Assembly (NCBI RefSeq): GCF_003114835.2
Contig: NZ_AP025029.1
Coordinates: 124,001-188,000, forward strand
Origin: Leptospira kobayashii
GTDB taxonomy: Bacteria > Spirochaetota > Leptospiria > Leptospirales > Leptospiraceae
Direction of reading: 5' to 3'
Length of the DNA: 64,000 nt
Under the pieces are notes generated by a model. That model made no database searches, was not told where the DNA came from, and saw only the letters and a list, made by a program, of their open reading frames with translations. This document shows positions 35,527 through 45,961 of the stretch, piece after piece. The first letter of the stretch is position 1, and each line of letters begins with the position of its first letter. The translations under genes were made by a program, and so were the position numbers.

Positions 35527-37642
35527 TGAGCATAATCGTTAAGATTTGTTTTGCGGCATCCGAAATCACTGTGCCGGGTCCGAAGATCGCAGTTGCTCCC
35601 GATTTGTACAGGAAATCATAATCTTGTGCCGGGATCACTCCGCCTACAACTACTAGCACATCTTCTGCACCTAACTTTTTCAACTCTTCGATCACTTGAG
35701 GAACGAGCGTTTTGTGCCCGGCGGCAAGAGAAGAAACACCGAGTATATGGGCGTCGTTCTCTACCACTTGTTTGGCGACCTCGGCAGGTGTTTGAAATAA
35801 AGGCCCTATATCAACGTCAAACCCCATATCTGCAAAACTGGTAGAGATGACTTTTGCTCCCCGGTCATGACCGTCCTGGCCCATTTTGGCGACCATGATC
35901 CTCGGTCTTCTTCCTTCCAATTTGGCAAATTCATCCGCCAAATTCCTAGCTTCTATAAATCCTTTGTCTTCCGAAATTTCGGAAGAATAAACACCGGAAA
36001 TGGATCGAATCACAGCTTTGTACCTTCCGAATACTTTTTCCATAGCATAAGAAATTTCTCCCAGAGATGCACGTTTTCTGGCAGCGTCGACTGCCAGTTC
36101 GAGTAGATTTCCTTTCCCGGATTCTGCGGATGCGGTGATTGCATTCAATGCCGCTTCCACGGCACTGGAATCCCTATCCCGTTTCATTTGATTCAAACGA
36201 TTGATTTGAGCTTCTCTTACCGCAGTATTATCAATATCTAAAATATCAATCGGCGCTTCCTTATCCAAACGGTACCGGTTTACACCTACGATCACGTCTT
36301 TTCCGGAATCGATCCGTGCTTGTTTTCTTGCTGCAGCTTCTTCGATTCTCATTTTAGGAATTCCGGTTTCAATCGCTTCCGCCATACCACCTAACTTTTG
36401 TACTTCTTCAATCAGAAACCATGCTTTGTGAACCAGATCATGAGTGAGTTTTTCCACATAATAGGAACCGCCCCAAGGATCGATCACCCGATTGATATTC
36501 GTTTCTTCCTGAAGATAGATCTGAGTGTTACGTGCAATTCGAGCGGAAAAATCGGTAGGAAGTGCTATCGCTTCATCCAATGCGTTTGTATGGAGAGACT
36601 GTGTATGACCGAGCGCGGCTGCCATCGCCTCGATACAGGTGCGCCCCACATTATTGAACGGATCTTGTTCCGTAAGGGACCAACCGGAAGTTTGGCAATG
36701 AGTTCGGAGCGCCATGGATTTTGCGTTTTTGGGATTGAATTGATTTACTATTTTCGCCCAAAGAAGTCTGCCTGCCCGCATCTTTGCGATTTCCATAAAG
36801 TGGTTCATTCCTATGGCCCAAAAGAAAGACAATCTGGGAGCAAATTCATCTACAGTCAAGCCGGAAGCAATTCCTGTGCGAATGTATTCCCAGCCGTCCG
36901 CCAAAGTATAAGCTAACTCCAGATCGGCGGTTGCACCTGCTTCCTGCATATGGTATCCTGAAATGGAGATCGAATTGAATTTCGGCATATGTTGGGACGT
37001 ATAACCGAAAATATCTGCAATGATCTTCATGGAATGTTTGGGCGGGTAAATGTAAGTATTACGCACCATAAATTCTTTCAAGATGTCATTCTGAATTGTC
37101 CCGGATAACTTGTCTTTGGTGACGCCCTGTTCTTCGGCGGCTAATATATAGAAGGCGAGAATGGGAATGACTGCCCCGTTCATTGTCATGGAAACGGACA
37201 TCTGATCCAAAGGAATCTGATCGAATAGGATTTTCATATCCAGAACCGAATCGATTGCCACACCCGCTTTTCCTACATCACCTACAACACGTTCGTGATC
37301 CGAGTCGTAACCTCTGTGAGTCGCCAAGTCGAAGGCAACGGAAAGTCCTTTTTGACCTGCGGCTAAGTTTCTTCTGTAGAATGCATTGGATTCTTCCGCA
37401 GTGGAAAACCCTGCATACTGGCGAACCGTCCAGGGTTTGTTCACATACATGGTGGAATAGGGCCCTCTTAAATAAGGAGGAAGCCCTGCCACATAATTGA
37501 GATGTTCCAAGCCCTCCAGATCCGATTTGGTATAACGGGATTGGATCGGGATTCCTTCCGGGGTCTGCCATAGGGAAGTCGATTTTTGAAAGGAGTACTT
37601 GGGGGGAGCGGAAAAGGGTATTTTTGTAAAATCAGGTCGCAT
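35507..37642 (-). CDS. Methylmalonyl-CoA mutase, large (catalytic) subunit
   Basis: Interconverts methylmalonyl-CoA and succinyl-CoA with adenosylcobalamin, linking propionate or odd-chain fatty acid breakdown to the citric acid cycle. The 711-residue protein has the TIM-barrel part ([38 protein letters not shown]) and a C-terminal B12-binding domain with DGHDRG, His592 being the lower cobalt ligand. It overlaps meaB by 20 bp. The partner small subunit is encoded at 40871-42715 on the same strand, but a kinase gene on the other strand lies between them. Length and motifs are normal. Confidence 0.97.
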   Translation of the reverse strand: MRPDFTKIPFSAPPKYSFQKSTSLWQTPEGIPIQSRYTKSDLEGLEHLNYVAGLPPYLRGPYSTMYVNKPWTVRQYAGFSTAEESNAFYRRNLAAGQKGLSVAFDLATHRGYDSDHERVVGDVGKAGVAIDSVLDMKILFDQIPLDQMSVSMTMNGAVIPILAFYILAAEEQGVTKDKLSGTIQNDILKEFMVRNTYIYPPKHSMKIIADIFGYTSQHMPKFNSISISGYHMQEAGATADLELAYTLADGWEYIRTGIASGLTVDEFAPRLSFFWAIGMNHFMEIAKMRAGRLLWAKIVNQFNPKNAKSMALRTHCQTSGWSLTEQDPFNNVGRTCIEAMAAALGHTQSLHTNALDEAIALPTDFSARIARNTQIYLQEETNINRVIDPWGGSYYVEKLTHDLVHKAWFLIEEVQKLGGMAEAIETGIPKMRIEEAAARKQARIDSGKDVIVGVNRYRLDKEAPIDILDIDNTAVREAQINRLNQMKRDRDSSAVEAALNAITASAESGKGNLLELAVDAARKRASLGEISYAMEKVFGRYKAVIRSISGVYSSEISEDKGFIEARNLADEFAKLEGRRPRIMVAKMGQDGHDRGAKVISTSFADMGFDVDIGPLFQTPAEVAKQVVENDAHILGVSSLAAGHKTLVPQVIEELKKLGAEDVLVVVGGVIPAQDYDFLYKSGATAIFGPGTVISDAAKQILTIMLNERRTA

Positions 37643-37711
37643 AGAATCTTCTATGGAACAACCCTACAGAGAGAAAACCATAGAGAAAGCAGTTTTTCGA
37701 TTGAAACCTGA

Positions 37712-40700
37712 ATGGAACGGACTTATAGTTTTCTTTCTCCCTCCCAACCTCACATGCTGAATGAACCCGGCTTTGCTCAAACGATCCTAAATACAGTCGC
37801 TTCTCTTATACTGGTTCTGGACACGGAAGGCCGAATTAAGGTCTTTAACCGGCGCTGTCAGGAAAAAACAGGATATTCCTTTGAAGAAGTGGAAAATCAA
37901 TCTTTCTGGGACATATTGATCTTGGAATCGGAACGTACCTTCATCCGGTCCGAATTCAAAAAAGTCATAGAAAAAGGAGGAGGCCCTCCTCAATTCCAAA
38001 ATGTTTGGCAGACAAAGTCGAAAGATCAGATCATGATCCTTTGGAACAATGCATATCTGGTTGATAAAGAAGGAAAACTGGAATACATACTTGGCGCAGG
38101 AACTGACATTACCGAGGAAATATTAGCTAAGGAAGCTTTCGAGACCCAAAGTATTTTTGAAACCTATCTGAATTCGTTTTCCAGAAAATTGAATTTCGCT
38201 TCCTATGAAGATGTTCCCAAAACTCTAAAAGCAAGTCTTGCGGAAATGGCAAATCGAATGGGAGCGAGATTTGCTTCCATATTAAATTTATCTCTGCCAG
38301 CGATCAGTTGGGAGGAAATGGAAAAAACGGATTATTCCTTTTATACCGATTGGATGTACCAAAATTCGCAGGAATTCCAATTGGAAAGTTTTCTTGTTCG
38401 GGAAATATTCAGTCGCATAACAGACAATAAAGTTGTTTTGGTGGGAAAGGACAAGATCATTGAGGTTGGACTTCCCGATCAGGCAATCCATTGGATCTTC
38501 GTTCCCGTTAAAAATTCGAATCAGGTTTTATGTTTTTACTCGGATAGGTTTAATTTTTCTCCCAGCCAATTCACTACCCCTCTTCGTTTGTATTGTGATT
38601 TGTTCGGGAACGGATTAGACCGTATTACATTTGATCGTCGGTTGAGGGAAGAAAGGGATTTTTTAAATAAGGTGATGGCAATCTCCGTAGACGGAATTGC
38701 AATACTCAATCCTACGGGTCGGATTATTTATGCAAATAGAAGTTCTGAAAAAATTCTTGGATTGGAAAGAAAGGAAGGAGATGTAACTAGATACAATTCG
38801 CCTAAGTTCGGTTATAAAACACTGGATGGAAATCCTTTCCCGGAAGATAACCAACCGTTTGCAGTTGTTTGTAAAACAAAACAACCTGTTGAAAATATAA
38901 TTCAAATTATCAGCTGGGAAGGGGGGAGTGAAAAAACCATTTCCGTTACAGGGGCACCCATTTTAAAAGAAAGCGGTGAGATAGAGATGGTAGTGTTTTT
39001 TATCTCCGATATTTCATCCAAACTGTTGCAGGAAAAAAAACTGAAAGAATCGGAAGCAAGACTTAGGCTTGCAGTCGATGTCGCAAAAATCGGAATTTGG
39101 GAATGGGATATTTCCAACGATTATTTTCTCGGAAGCGAGAGACTTTACGAATTGTACTTTGTTCCCAAAGACAGACTTCCGAATTTTGAAAGTTTCAGGA
39201 ATTTGGTTTATACCGAAGATAAAAATATCTTTAATGAAATCATTGAGCAGGCATTAAGCGAAAATGACAGAGCCATTTATCTTCAGTATCGTTTTGTTGA
39301 TAAGGCGCAAAAAATCCACTGGATGGAAGGTTATGTCAAAGTCTCCGAATCCGAAAAACAATCCAGAAGGATGATCGGAGTTGTCCGCGATATCACTTCC
39401 CGAATGAATTTTGAAAGAGAACTGAAAGAAAGCGAATCCAGGTTTCAGGCATTTTATCAAATCACGACCGAAGCCATTTGGATTTCCGATTCTAATTTTT
39501 CCAGGATCGTGGATGCCAATCCTGCTTTTTTTAGTCGGTTCGGTTATGCGGAAGATGAGCTAGATTCCATTGATATATCCGGTTTATTTGCCCGCGAATC
39601 CTGGGATTTGATTTTAAAGGAAGGTTTTACGGAGAATACAAGTGTTAATTTGTTTGCCTGTGAAAAAGCCGGAACCCTGTTTCCTGTGAGCGTAAAGACC
39701 CGCGCCATCTATGATAAAGGAGTCGTTCGGACAGCGGTCAGCATGCAGGATCTAACTTTTCATAAAGTGATTGATGAACTTAGAACTTATAACGGAGAAA
39801 TTTTAAGAAAGAACGACCTAATTGAAAAACAAAAACAGGACTTGGTGGATGCAATGCAGAAATTGCAACTGGCGCAAGCACAGTTGGTTCAATCGGAAAA
39901 AATGGCGGCATTGGGACATTTGATCGCGGGTATCGCTCATGAAATCAATAATCCGATCGGTGCAATCCAGGCAAGCAATGAAAACCTTCGTACTGCTCAA
40001 ATGGGTTTTCCGGAAAGGATTCGTTCTCTCAAGGAAATTTATTCCGTCATCGACTATGATACATTAGACGATATGATGAATCTTCTTTCCGACAGTTACA
40101 ACACTTCCGATTTTATCTCAGGTCTGGAGGCCAGGAACAAAAAGAAAATTTTAATCCAGGCTTTGAAGGAAAAATCGATAGAAGATGCCGAATCCATCGC
40201 GGATTCAGCCATCGATCTGGGAATCCATGAAGTGATTTTGAAATACATTAAATTACTGCAACATCCTCATTCCCCGGAGATTTTGGAGATCATATTCAGG
40301 CAGATTCAGTCGCTTAATATGAGTAAGACGATACAGGTAGCTGTGGATCGTGCTTCCAAGATCATTTATGCTTTGAAAAATTATTCCCATTTTGATCAGG
40401 AAGGAGTTCCCATCCCGGGCAATATTACGGAAGGAATCAACACTGTACTAACGATTTATCAGGATAAAATCAGAAGGGGAGTGGAAGTGATTCGGAATTT
40501 CGAATCCTCTCCTTCCATATATTGTTATCCGGATGACCTACTTCATGTTTGGACCAATATTATATTTAACGCACTTCAGGCGATGAACTTCAAAGGAAGC
40601 TTGGTCATCCGTACTTTCTGTACGGACAATCATCTTGTGGTTTCGATTATGGATACCGGTCCGGGGATTCCGGAAGAACATCGGGAAAAAATCTTCGAGC

Positions 40701-40864
40701 CGTTCTTTACAACCAAGGCTCCGGGAGAAGGAAGCGGCCTTGGGCTAGATATAGTCAAACGGGTGATTGCGAGACACAAAGGAGAAATTAAAATAGATTC
40801 GGAGCCGGGCAGAACCGAATTCCGGATTTATCTTCCTATGGATTTACACTTAAGGGAAAAGTAG
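37712..40864 (+). CDS. Multi-PAS sensor histidine kinase with an insert in the dimerisation domain
   Basis: A 1050-residue soluble-looking kinase. Domains in order: PAS (about 20-140), GAF-like (about 145-310), PAS (about 320-440), PAS (about 450-570), PAS (about 575-690), a coiled coil ([24 protein letters not shown]), then the H box [13 protein letters not shown] with His743. The usual second helix of the dimerisation domain ([15 protein letters not shown]) appears only about 130 residues later, so roughly 100 mostly helical residues (about 765-865) are inserted. The ATPase domain follows ([32 protein letters not shown]). There is no receiver domain. It lies antisense between the two methylmalonyl-CoA mutase genes; whether it controls them is unknown. 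Confidence 0.93.
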   Translation: MERTYSFLSPSQPHMLNEPGFAQTILNTVASLILVLDTEGRIKVFNRRCQEKTGYSFEEVENQSFWDILILESERTFIRSEFKKVIEKGGGPPQFQNVWQTKSKDQIMILWNNAYLVDKEGKLEYILGAGTDITEEILAKEAFETQSIFETYLNSFSRKLNFASYEDVPKTLKASLAEMANRMGARFASILNLSLPAISWEEMEKTDYSFYTDWMYQNSQEFQLESFLVREIFSRITDNKVVLVGKDKIIEVGLPDQAIHWIFVPVKNSNQVLCFYSDRFNFSPSQFTTPLRLYCDLFGNGLDRITFDRRLREERDFLNKVMAISVDGIAILNPTGRIIYANRSSEKILGLERKEGDVTRYNSPKFGYKTLDGNPFPEDNQPFAVVCKTKQPVENIIQIISWEGGSEKTISVTGAPILKESGEIEMVVFFISDISSKLLQEKKLKESEARLRLAVDVAKIGIWEWDISNDYFLGSERLYELYFVPKDRLPNFESFRNLVYTEDKNIFNEIIEQALSENDRAIYLQYRFVDKAQKIHWMEGYVKVSESEKQSRRMIGVVRDITSRMNFERELKESESRFQAFYQITTEAIWISDSNFSRIVDANPAFFSRFGYAEDELDSIDISGLFARESWDLILKEGFTENTSVNLFACEKAGTLFPVSVKTRAIYDKGVVRTAVSMQDLTFHKVIDELRTYNGEILRKNDLIEKQKQDLVDAMQKLQLAQAQLVQSEKMAALGHLIAGIAHEINNPIGAIQASNENLRTAQMGFPERIRSLKEIYSVIDYDTLDDMMNLLSDSYNTSDFISGLEARNKKKILIQALKEKSIEDAESIADSAIDLGIHEVILKYIKLLQHPHSPEILEIIFRQIQSLNMSKTIQVAVDRASKIIYALKNYSHFDQEGVPIPGNITEGINTVLTIYQDKIRRGVEVIRNFESSPSIYCYPDDLLHVWTNIIFNALQAMNFKGSLVIRTFCTDNHLVVSIMDTGPGIPEEHREKIFEPFFTTKAPGEGSGLGLDIVKRVIARHKGEIKIDSEPGRTEFRIYLPMDLHLREK

Positions 40865-40870
40865 AACGAT

Positions 40871-42715
40871 CTACAGAACCCCTAATTTTTTTTGCGCTTT
40901 TTCCATAAACTCTATCACGTTTCTTTTGAGATGAATGAAATCTTCAATACCTTCCGACTCCGATTTTGAAATCAGATCTTTCGGAAAACCCGCCAAAACC
41001 CGCCAAACATTCGGTAGGTTTTTTTTCATTCCTTCGCAAAATGCAGGGATAAGTTCGATATATTCTTCGTCGGAAGAACAAAGTACGACCATATCCGCTT
41101 TGAAATTTTTGGCGGCTTGAATCCCTTCTTCTATGGAATCAAATCCCAAATTGTCCTGGATTGTATAACCCAAACATCCTATATAATTAGAGCTGAATGC
41201 CGCACGTGCTTTTCTCATCCCTAAGTTTCCGATCGTAAGTAGGAATACTTTCGGAACCGATTTTGTTTTTTCAAAATGAACATCCGTTGCAAATCGGAGT
41301 CTGTCGAAATCCCAAGATAATCTTAAGTAATTCAATCGTTTGAACTTTGTTTGAACGGGAGCATTTATGCGGTCGTTACTTTTGCCGATGGAATCTTGCA
41401 AATCCGAATGGCGTTCGGAAGCCAATGGATACTGGTTTGTTCCTAATAGAGTTTGTTTGCGACTGGAAACGGCTTCCCTTTTTTTCTTTTCCGAGGACTC
41501 TATCTTCGATTGGATCTTGCCATCTAACAAAGATTTGTAGAATCCTCCATCCTTTTCAACGGACTGAAATTCTGTCCAGGAAACTTCGCATAATTTATGA
41601 GTGAGAGATTCCAAATAATAGGATCCCGAAGAAGGATCATCCACTTTGTCCAGATGGGATTCATGTCTGAGAAGCAATTGGGAATTGCGGGCAATCCTTA
41701 CTCCGAACTCGTTGGAATCGTTGTAAACTTTATCGAATGGATGTACTGTAACCGAATCCGCTCCACCGATTACGGCGGACATCGCTGCAGTTGTTCCTCT
41801 TAACATATTTACATAAGGATCATAGGCTGTGAAATTCCACTCAGTCGTACTGGCATGTATTTGTGCAGGAGATTTTTCTCCTAGTCCCGGCTCAAATGCA
41901 TCCAGGATTTTCGCCCAAAGAACCCGCAAAGATCGAAATTTCGCAATTTCAGTAAAATAATCGGATCCAATCCCGGTCCAAAACCAAACGGACCCGGCTG
42001 CAACGGAAGGTTTTGCCCCTGATTCAATTAGAATATTCAAATATTCGACGGCCCAAGCCAGGGAATAAGCTAATTCCTGGGTGATCGTACTGCCGGATTC
42101 TCTCAAGTAATAAGAATGAATGCAGATGAATCTTTCCGAACCGGAAGAAACAAGAGTTGCTAAATTGGATTTTATCTTTTCTTCGGAACCGCCCATTTCT
42201 CCGCAAAGAAGTGCAGAACCTAACGGATCATAGTCTGTAAGAATTTGTTTGGCTTCTTTTGCAAAACTACGGATCTCTTTTGCAAAGTCGGGGGTACGAT
42301 TAGCCAAAGACAGAATAACGGGAGTCTTTTTCAGATCCAATCCGGAGAACAATCTTTGCAAATCGTCCGGGCCGGGAAGTGGAATTCCGAATCGGTTCCC
42401 CGCTTCTTCATGAGAATAAAATAATAAGGCATCAGCCCCTTTCTTTTCTAAGGACTTTGCTTCTTCATTGGCAAGAGTGATGGACTGATTTTGGTAAATC
42501 GGATCTGTGATGAGCCAACCTTTTTCTTTACGTTGGAGTGTAGGTAAGTCGAGAGCTTCTAAATCTTCCGCTCTGTAATAAGGTTCGATGGAAAAGCCTT
42601 CTTCTGTTTCCCACTGTACTTTGTCATAGGAAGCACCTTTCAGATCTTTTAAAATCAGGTCCTTCCATGTTTGACTTCCCGTTCCGGGAAATTCCGAAAA
42701 TAATAAATCTTCCAA
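40871..42715 (-). CDS. Methylmalonyl-CoA mutase, small (non-catalytic) subunit
   Basis: The 614-residue beta subunit of heterodimeric methylmalonyl-CoA mutase. It has the mutase barrel fold (WDFDRLR, YDPYVNMLRGTTAAMSAVIGGADSVTVHPFD) but its C-terminal cobalamin-like domain reads TIGNLGMRKARAAF where the large subunit has the DGHDRG cobalt-ligand motif, so it cannot hold B12. This is the standard difference between MutA and MutB. Seven base pairs separate its stop from the convergent kinase stop, and the next minus-strand gene upstream (107-residue ORF) is one base away. Large subunit and MeaB follow 3 kb downstream. Confidence 0.93.
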   Translation of the reverse strand: MEDLLFSEFPGTGSQTWKDLILKDLKGASYDKVQWETEEGFSIEPYYRAEDLEALDLPTLQRKEKGWLITDPIYQNQSITLANEEAKSLEKKGADALLFYSHEEAGNRFGIPLPGPDDLQRLFSGLDLKKTPVILSLANRTPDFAKEIRSFAKEAKQILTDYDPLGSALLCGEMGGSEEKIKSNLATLVSSGSERFICIHSYYLRESGSTITQELAYSLAWAVEYLNILIESGAKPSVAAGSVWFWTGIGSDYFTEIAKFRSLRVLWAKILDAFEPGLGEKSPAQIHASTTEWNFTAYDPYVNMLRGTTAAMSAVIGGADSVTVHPFDKVYNDSNEFGVRIARNSQLLLRHESHLDKVDDPSSGSYYLESLTHKLCEVSWTEFQSVEKDGGFYKSLLDGKIQSKIESSEKKKREAVSSRKQTLLGTNQYPLASERHSDLQDSIGKSNDRINAPVQTKFKRLNYLRLSWDFDRLRFATDVHFEKTKSVPKVFLLTIGNLGMRKARAAFSSNYIGCLGYTIQDNLGFDSIEEGIQAAKNFKADMVVLCSSDEEYIELIPAFCEGMKKNLPNVWRVLAGFPKDLISKSESEGIEDFIHLKRNVIEFMEKAQKKLGVL

Positions 42716-42716
42716 A

Positions 42717-43028
42717 TTATTCCTCTACGATTTCGTAAGGTTCCATATAGCCGGGGAAGTCGCCTAGTCCCCTAGTGAAAGTGAATTTTGCCGGATAGAG
42801 AACAAGTCGTTTACTGGATTGTTTGATGGTTCCGGACAAAGCTGAGAAAGGGAATGATATGATGAAGGCACCAACCCCAAGACAAGTTCCTGCGAGTCCC
42901 AAAGGTCTTGCGAGAGCAATATCCAAAAGCATTTCTCCTCCGCTTGGAACTTCACGCGCGGAGAGTGATGAAAAAGATAGAAGTAAGGAAATTAAGAAAA
43001 GGATGGACAAAGGACGATTTTGCTTCAT
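42717..43028 (-). CDS. Small exported or membrane hypothetical protein
   Basis: About 103 residues, starting at the ATG at 43026-43028 (MKQNRPLSILF). The N-terminal hydrophobic stretch (LSILFLISLLLSFSSLSARE) looks like a signal peptide, and a second segment (LAGTCLGVGAFIISFPFSALSG) could be a membrane helix. The tail ends PGYMEPYEIVEE. I do not recognise the family. It ends one base before the mutase small-subunit start, so the two are probably co-transcribed, although no link to mutase activity is apparent. It diverges from the YhhN-type gene. Confidence 0.65.
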   Translation of the reverse strand: MKQNRPLSILFLISLLLSFSSLSAREVPSGGEMLLDIALARPLGLAGTCLGVGAFIISFPFSALSGTIKQSSKRLVLYPAKFTFTRGLGDFPGYMEPYEIVEE

Positions 43029-43093
43029 ATAATAAAACACTCGGGTTCTCCTATGATAAAAAACGAAACGAGTCCCTGTGTAAAGTAAGAATT

Positions 43094-43762
43094 ATGGCAA
43101 AAGAAATTGTTTTATTTGGTTTGTATTCCCTCATCCACCTCCTTGCGATTTTGACAATCCCAAAAGAGAATTATTTTTTTCTTCCTTCCAAAATCATTCC
43201 TATCTTGATTTTGATTGTAGCCCTCCTTCGTTATTGGAAGGAATTGGAACTACGAGGAAAATTGGTAGCGGTCGCACTTGTGTTCTCTTCTTTCGGAGAT
43301 TCCTTTCTTGCTCTTCCCGATCCCAAATACTTTGTTCCGGGACTTGGATCTTTTCTTGTAGCACAGTTGATTTATTCGGGAGCATTTTCTCTCGGTTCTC
43401 CTTTGAAGCTGATTCTATTTTTACCTTTTCTTGCTTACGGGGTTACCTTTTATTCCCTTTTGTTTCCGCATTTGGGACCACTCGCCGTTCCTGTCGCGGT
43501 GTATGTACTCGCGATCTGTCTTATGGGTTGGAGAGCGCTTGCCCGTAAATCAGTGACTCATGCATTCAGAGTCGGACTCTTGGGAGCGATCTCATTTATA
43601 GTTTCCGATTCCATCATTGCCTATTCCATGTTTTTGAATCCAGCTATGGACAGAACTCTTGCTTCCATACTGATCATGATTACATATTATTTGGCACAAG
43701 CGCTACTTTATGAATCAGCCAAGGTAGAAGAGTTGATCTTAAAAGATTCGAAAAGTACTTGA
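43094..43762 (+). CDS. YhhN-family membrane protein (lysoplasmalogenase-like)
   Basis: A 222-residue protein with about eight membrane helices. LRYWKELELRGKLVAVALVFSSFGDSFL contains the conserved GD-type helix of the YhhN/TMEM86 family, and ISFIVSDSIIAYSMF is the second conserved Asp helix. TMEM86B is a lysoplasmalogenase that cleaves vinyl-ether lysolipids; the bacterial enzymes have been little studied, so the activity is inferred. A longer frame back to 42908 overlaps the divergent gene, so the ATG at 43094 just before the first helix (MAKEIVLFGLYSL) was chosen. Confidence 0.85.
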   Translation: MAKEIVLFGLYSLIHLLAILTIPKENYFFLPSKIIPILILIVALLRYWKELELRGKLVAVALVFSSFGDSFLALPDPKYFVPGLGSFLVAQLIYSGAFSLGSPLKLILFLPFLAYGVTFYSLLFPHLGPLAVPVAVYVLAICLMGWRALARKSVTHAFRVGLLGAISFIVSDSIIAYSMFLNPAMDRTLASILIMITYYLAQALLYESAKVEELILKDSKST

Positions 43763-43816
43763 ATCTGAATCGCTCTAAGCTAGACTATAAGCGCTTTCTC
43801 TAAGGAATTTTTACAA

Positions 43817-44599
43817 ATGAAATCTTTAAAAAAAACTACATTTATCGAAGCGGTAGCCGCTGCAATCGATCACGAAGTTAAGTGTTTTCAATTCTATCTT
43901 AAGACTTCGGAGAGTTTACCGGACGGTGCCGTGCGGGAACTTTTCAGCCAACTTGCGTTAGACGGGGATGAACATATCAAATTCATCCGCGAAGTTTATA
44001 AAAATGCGGAAGGTAAGGAATTGCCGAATTTAAAACAACTTTCCGAAATAGAAAAATTTCATTCTTCCACCATACAAAAGTTAATGGACAAGTTGGATCG
44101 GAACAAAACTGCGGAAGTGAATCACGATGAGAAAAAGGCCCTCGAACTTGCCATTAGGGAAGGCGATGATGCGATGAATTTTTATTCAACTCTTCGTAAT
44201 AAATTTCAAGATCCGAAAATCAATCTGTTATTCCAAAAACTTTCCAATTTCAGCGAAACCAATACTTCTCTATTGGAAGCGCAAGCGCGTGCAATGGAAC
44301 AATCCACTCCGAGCGAACAAGTATTCTTTTGGGAAGACGAAGCATTGCTTGCGGAAGTAAATAAACCCACTGCCAAGCCGAAATCTTCTTCCGTTGCCAA
44401 ATCACCGTCTCCTGGCCTTAAGAAAAAAGCGGAAGCACCTAAGGCAAAAAAAGCTGCTCCAAAACCGAAAAAGGCATCTCCTAAGGCCAAGGCTAAAAAG
44501 TCAGTGAAACAGGCTGTTAAAAAATCGGCTAAGAAACCTGTTAAAAAAGCAGCTTCTAAAAAATCCAAACCCGCTAAAAAGAAAGGAAAAAAGAAATAG
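43817..44599 (+). CDS. Ferritin-like (rubrerythrin-type) domain protein with histone-H1-like tail
   Basis: Residues 1-160 are a four-helix ferritin-like domain in two halves, AAAIDHEVKCFQFY and ALELAIREGDDAMNFY being the repeated first helices. The metal ligands look incomplete: Glu20 and His53 remain, but the ExxH-type positions before His53 and the Glu/His positions in the second half (Gly at about 116, Asn149) are changed, so an intact diiron centre is doubtful. Residues about 185-260 are almost entirely Lys, Ala, Pro and Ser (KKAAPKPKKASPKAKAKK), like histone H1 or bacterial Hc1/AlgP tails, and should bind DNA or polyphosphate. It is followed directly by a GTG-start gene overlapping its stop. 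Confidence 0.82.
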   Translation: MKSLKKTTFIEAVAAAIDHEVKCFQFYLKTSESLPDGAVRELFSQLALDGDEHIKFIREVYKNAEGKELPNLKQLSEIEKFHSSTIQKLMDKLDRNKTAEVNHDEKKALELAIREGDDAMNFYSTLRNKFQDPKINLLFQKLSNFSETNTSLLEAQARAMEQSTPSEQVFFWEDEALLAEVNKPTAKPKSSSVAKSPSPGLKKKAEAPKAKKAAPKPKKASPKAKAKKSVKQAVKKSAKKPVKKAASKKSKPAKKKGKKK

Positions 44600-45081
44600 T
44601 GAAATATAAAGTTACTCATAGTTTTTCAGTACCACTCGCAAAATTACTCCATGCCAGAGAAGAACGTTACAAACATTTGGATCAATTTCCGGATTTAAAA
44701 AATGTAACTTTACTCGAAGAAAAAAAAGAAGGGAACATCATCACTCAAAAGAGAAAGGTGAGTTTGGAAGGATCCATGCCTGCGGTACTTTCTGCGGCTC
44801 TTACGGACTTATCTTTATTGGAGGAGTCGACTTTCGATATCGTCACTAACACTCACGAATTCAAGATTTCCCCTCCCGGCAAAGACAACGTGTTTATCAT
44901 CAAAGGTAAGAGTATCTACCAAACGGCTGGAGAGGGTTCTGAAAGAAGCTACGATGTGGAAGTTCTTTCCAGTTTGCTCTTTGTTTCACCTATCGTAGAG
45001 AAGGCGATCGAAGAAATTCACAAACATAGTTTGGAAAAAGACCGAAAATCCATAGCCAAATTTTTAGGGGTTGAAACTTAA
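44599..45081 (+). CDS. DUF2505-type SRPBCC-like protein
   Basis: A 160-residue protein of a START/SRPBCC-like fold resembling DUF2505: it begins KYKVTHSFSVPLAKLLHAREERY, like polyketide-cyclase-type domains, and ends in a long helix (VSPIVEKAIEEIHKHSLEKDRKSI). These domains bind hydrophobic ligands in a deep cavity. The start is a GTG at 44599 whose first base overlaps the TAG of the ferritin-like gene, so translation is coupled. No signal peptide, so probably cytoplasmic. The next gene starts before its stop. Confidence 0.75.
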   Translation: MKYKVTHSFSVPLAKLLHAREERYKHLDQFPDLKNVTLLEEKKEGNIITQKRKVSLEGSMPAVLSAALTDLSLLEESTFDIVTNTHEFKISPPGKDNVFIIKGKSIYQTAGEGSERSYDVEVLSSLLFVSPIVEKAIEEIHKHSLEKDRKSIAKFLGVET

Positions 45082-45961
45082 GGAGGTAGTGAATTCTTCC
45101 TCCCGCCTGTCTAACATCCTCGAATTGAATTTGTCCGTTTTCATTATGGGAAACGTGACGCTTTTCGCGAAATTACTTCCTTTTCCGGCTTCTACCATTA
45201 TCACAGGTAGGGCCTCTTTTTCCGTTTTGATTTTGGCGCTTTTTCTTTTGATCCGGGGCAAGCGGTTTGTATTTTCCAGTTTTTCCGATTTTGCAAAAGT
45301 GTTTGGAATCGGAATTCTTTTCGGTCTTCACTGGGTGACCTATTTCCATTCCATACAGGTGTCTACGGTTGCAGTCGGAATGTTATCCTTATTTACTTAT
45401 CCGGTATTCACTTCGATTTTAGAACCTTTGTTTTTCGGTTATAAAATAGATAAATTCTCCTTGTTTCTCGCCTTATTTTCGTTCTGCGGTCTGGCGATTA
45501 TCGTTCCCGAATTCAATTGGGCGGATAATCATTTTCAGGGAGTGGTTTGGGGTTTGGTGTCCGCCGTTTTGTATTCTCTTCGAAACATTCTGACCAAACA
45601 AATGCACACTCATTACCCCAGTTCCCAGTTACTGCTTGTACAATTGGTTGCGACTTCTCTTTTGCTTCTTCCTTTTGCAACGGGGCTTTGGGAGATGGTT
45701 TCAGAGCCGAAATATCTACTCTATCAGGTTTTGCTTGCAGGTGTTTTTACGGCGTTCGCACACACTATGTGGATTCGTAGCTTTGCAAGTCTTCCTGTTA
45801 CTACTGCCGGGATTTTTTCAACCATGAGTCCGTTGTACGGCAGTTTTGCGGCTTGGCTGGTTTTGGGAGAAGTCCCTCCCGAAAGAATCTGGCTTGCAGG
45901 AGGAATCATATTATTTTGCGCCATCATGGAAATGATCAGGCAATCTTCTTCTACTTCGTGA
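45071..45961 (+). CDS. EamA/DMT-superfamily transporter
   Basis: An inner-membrane protein of the drug/metabolite transporter superfamily with ten helices in two EamA repeats: LNLSVFIMGNVTLFAKLLPFPA begins the first and GVVWGLVSAVLYSLRNILTKQM the second. The final GEVPPERIWLAGGIILFCAI is typical. Substrate unknown. The start is uncertain: TTG at 45071 (taken here) overlaps the upstream gene, GTG at 45089 lies right behind a strong AAGGAGG, and the first ATG would fall inside helix one. The 3' end overlaps the convergent lipoprotein gene by about 11 bp. Confidence 0.88.
   Translation: MKLKEVVNSSSRLSNILELNLSVFIMGNVTLFAKLLPFPASTIITGRASFSVLILALFLLIRGKRFVFSSFSDFAKVFGIGILFGLHWVTYFHSIQVSTVAVGMLSLFTYPVFTSILEPLFFGYKIDKFSLFLALFSFCGLAIIVPEFNWADNHFQGVVWGLVSAVLYSLRNILTKQMHTHYPSSQLLLVQLVATSLLLLPFATGLWEMVSEPKYLLYQVLLAGVFTAFAHTMWIRSFASLPVTTAGIFSTMSPLYGSFAAWLVLGEVPPERIWLAGGIILFCAIMEMIRQSSSTS

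Noticed and set aside
44206..44619. Minus-strand frame rich in Phe, Leu, Ala and Gly
   Set aside because: It is the complement of the Lys/Ala/Pro tail of the ferritin-like protein; its apparent hydrophobicity comes from that repeat.
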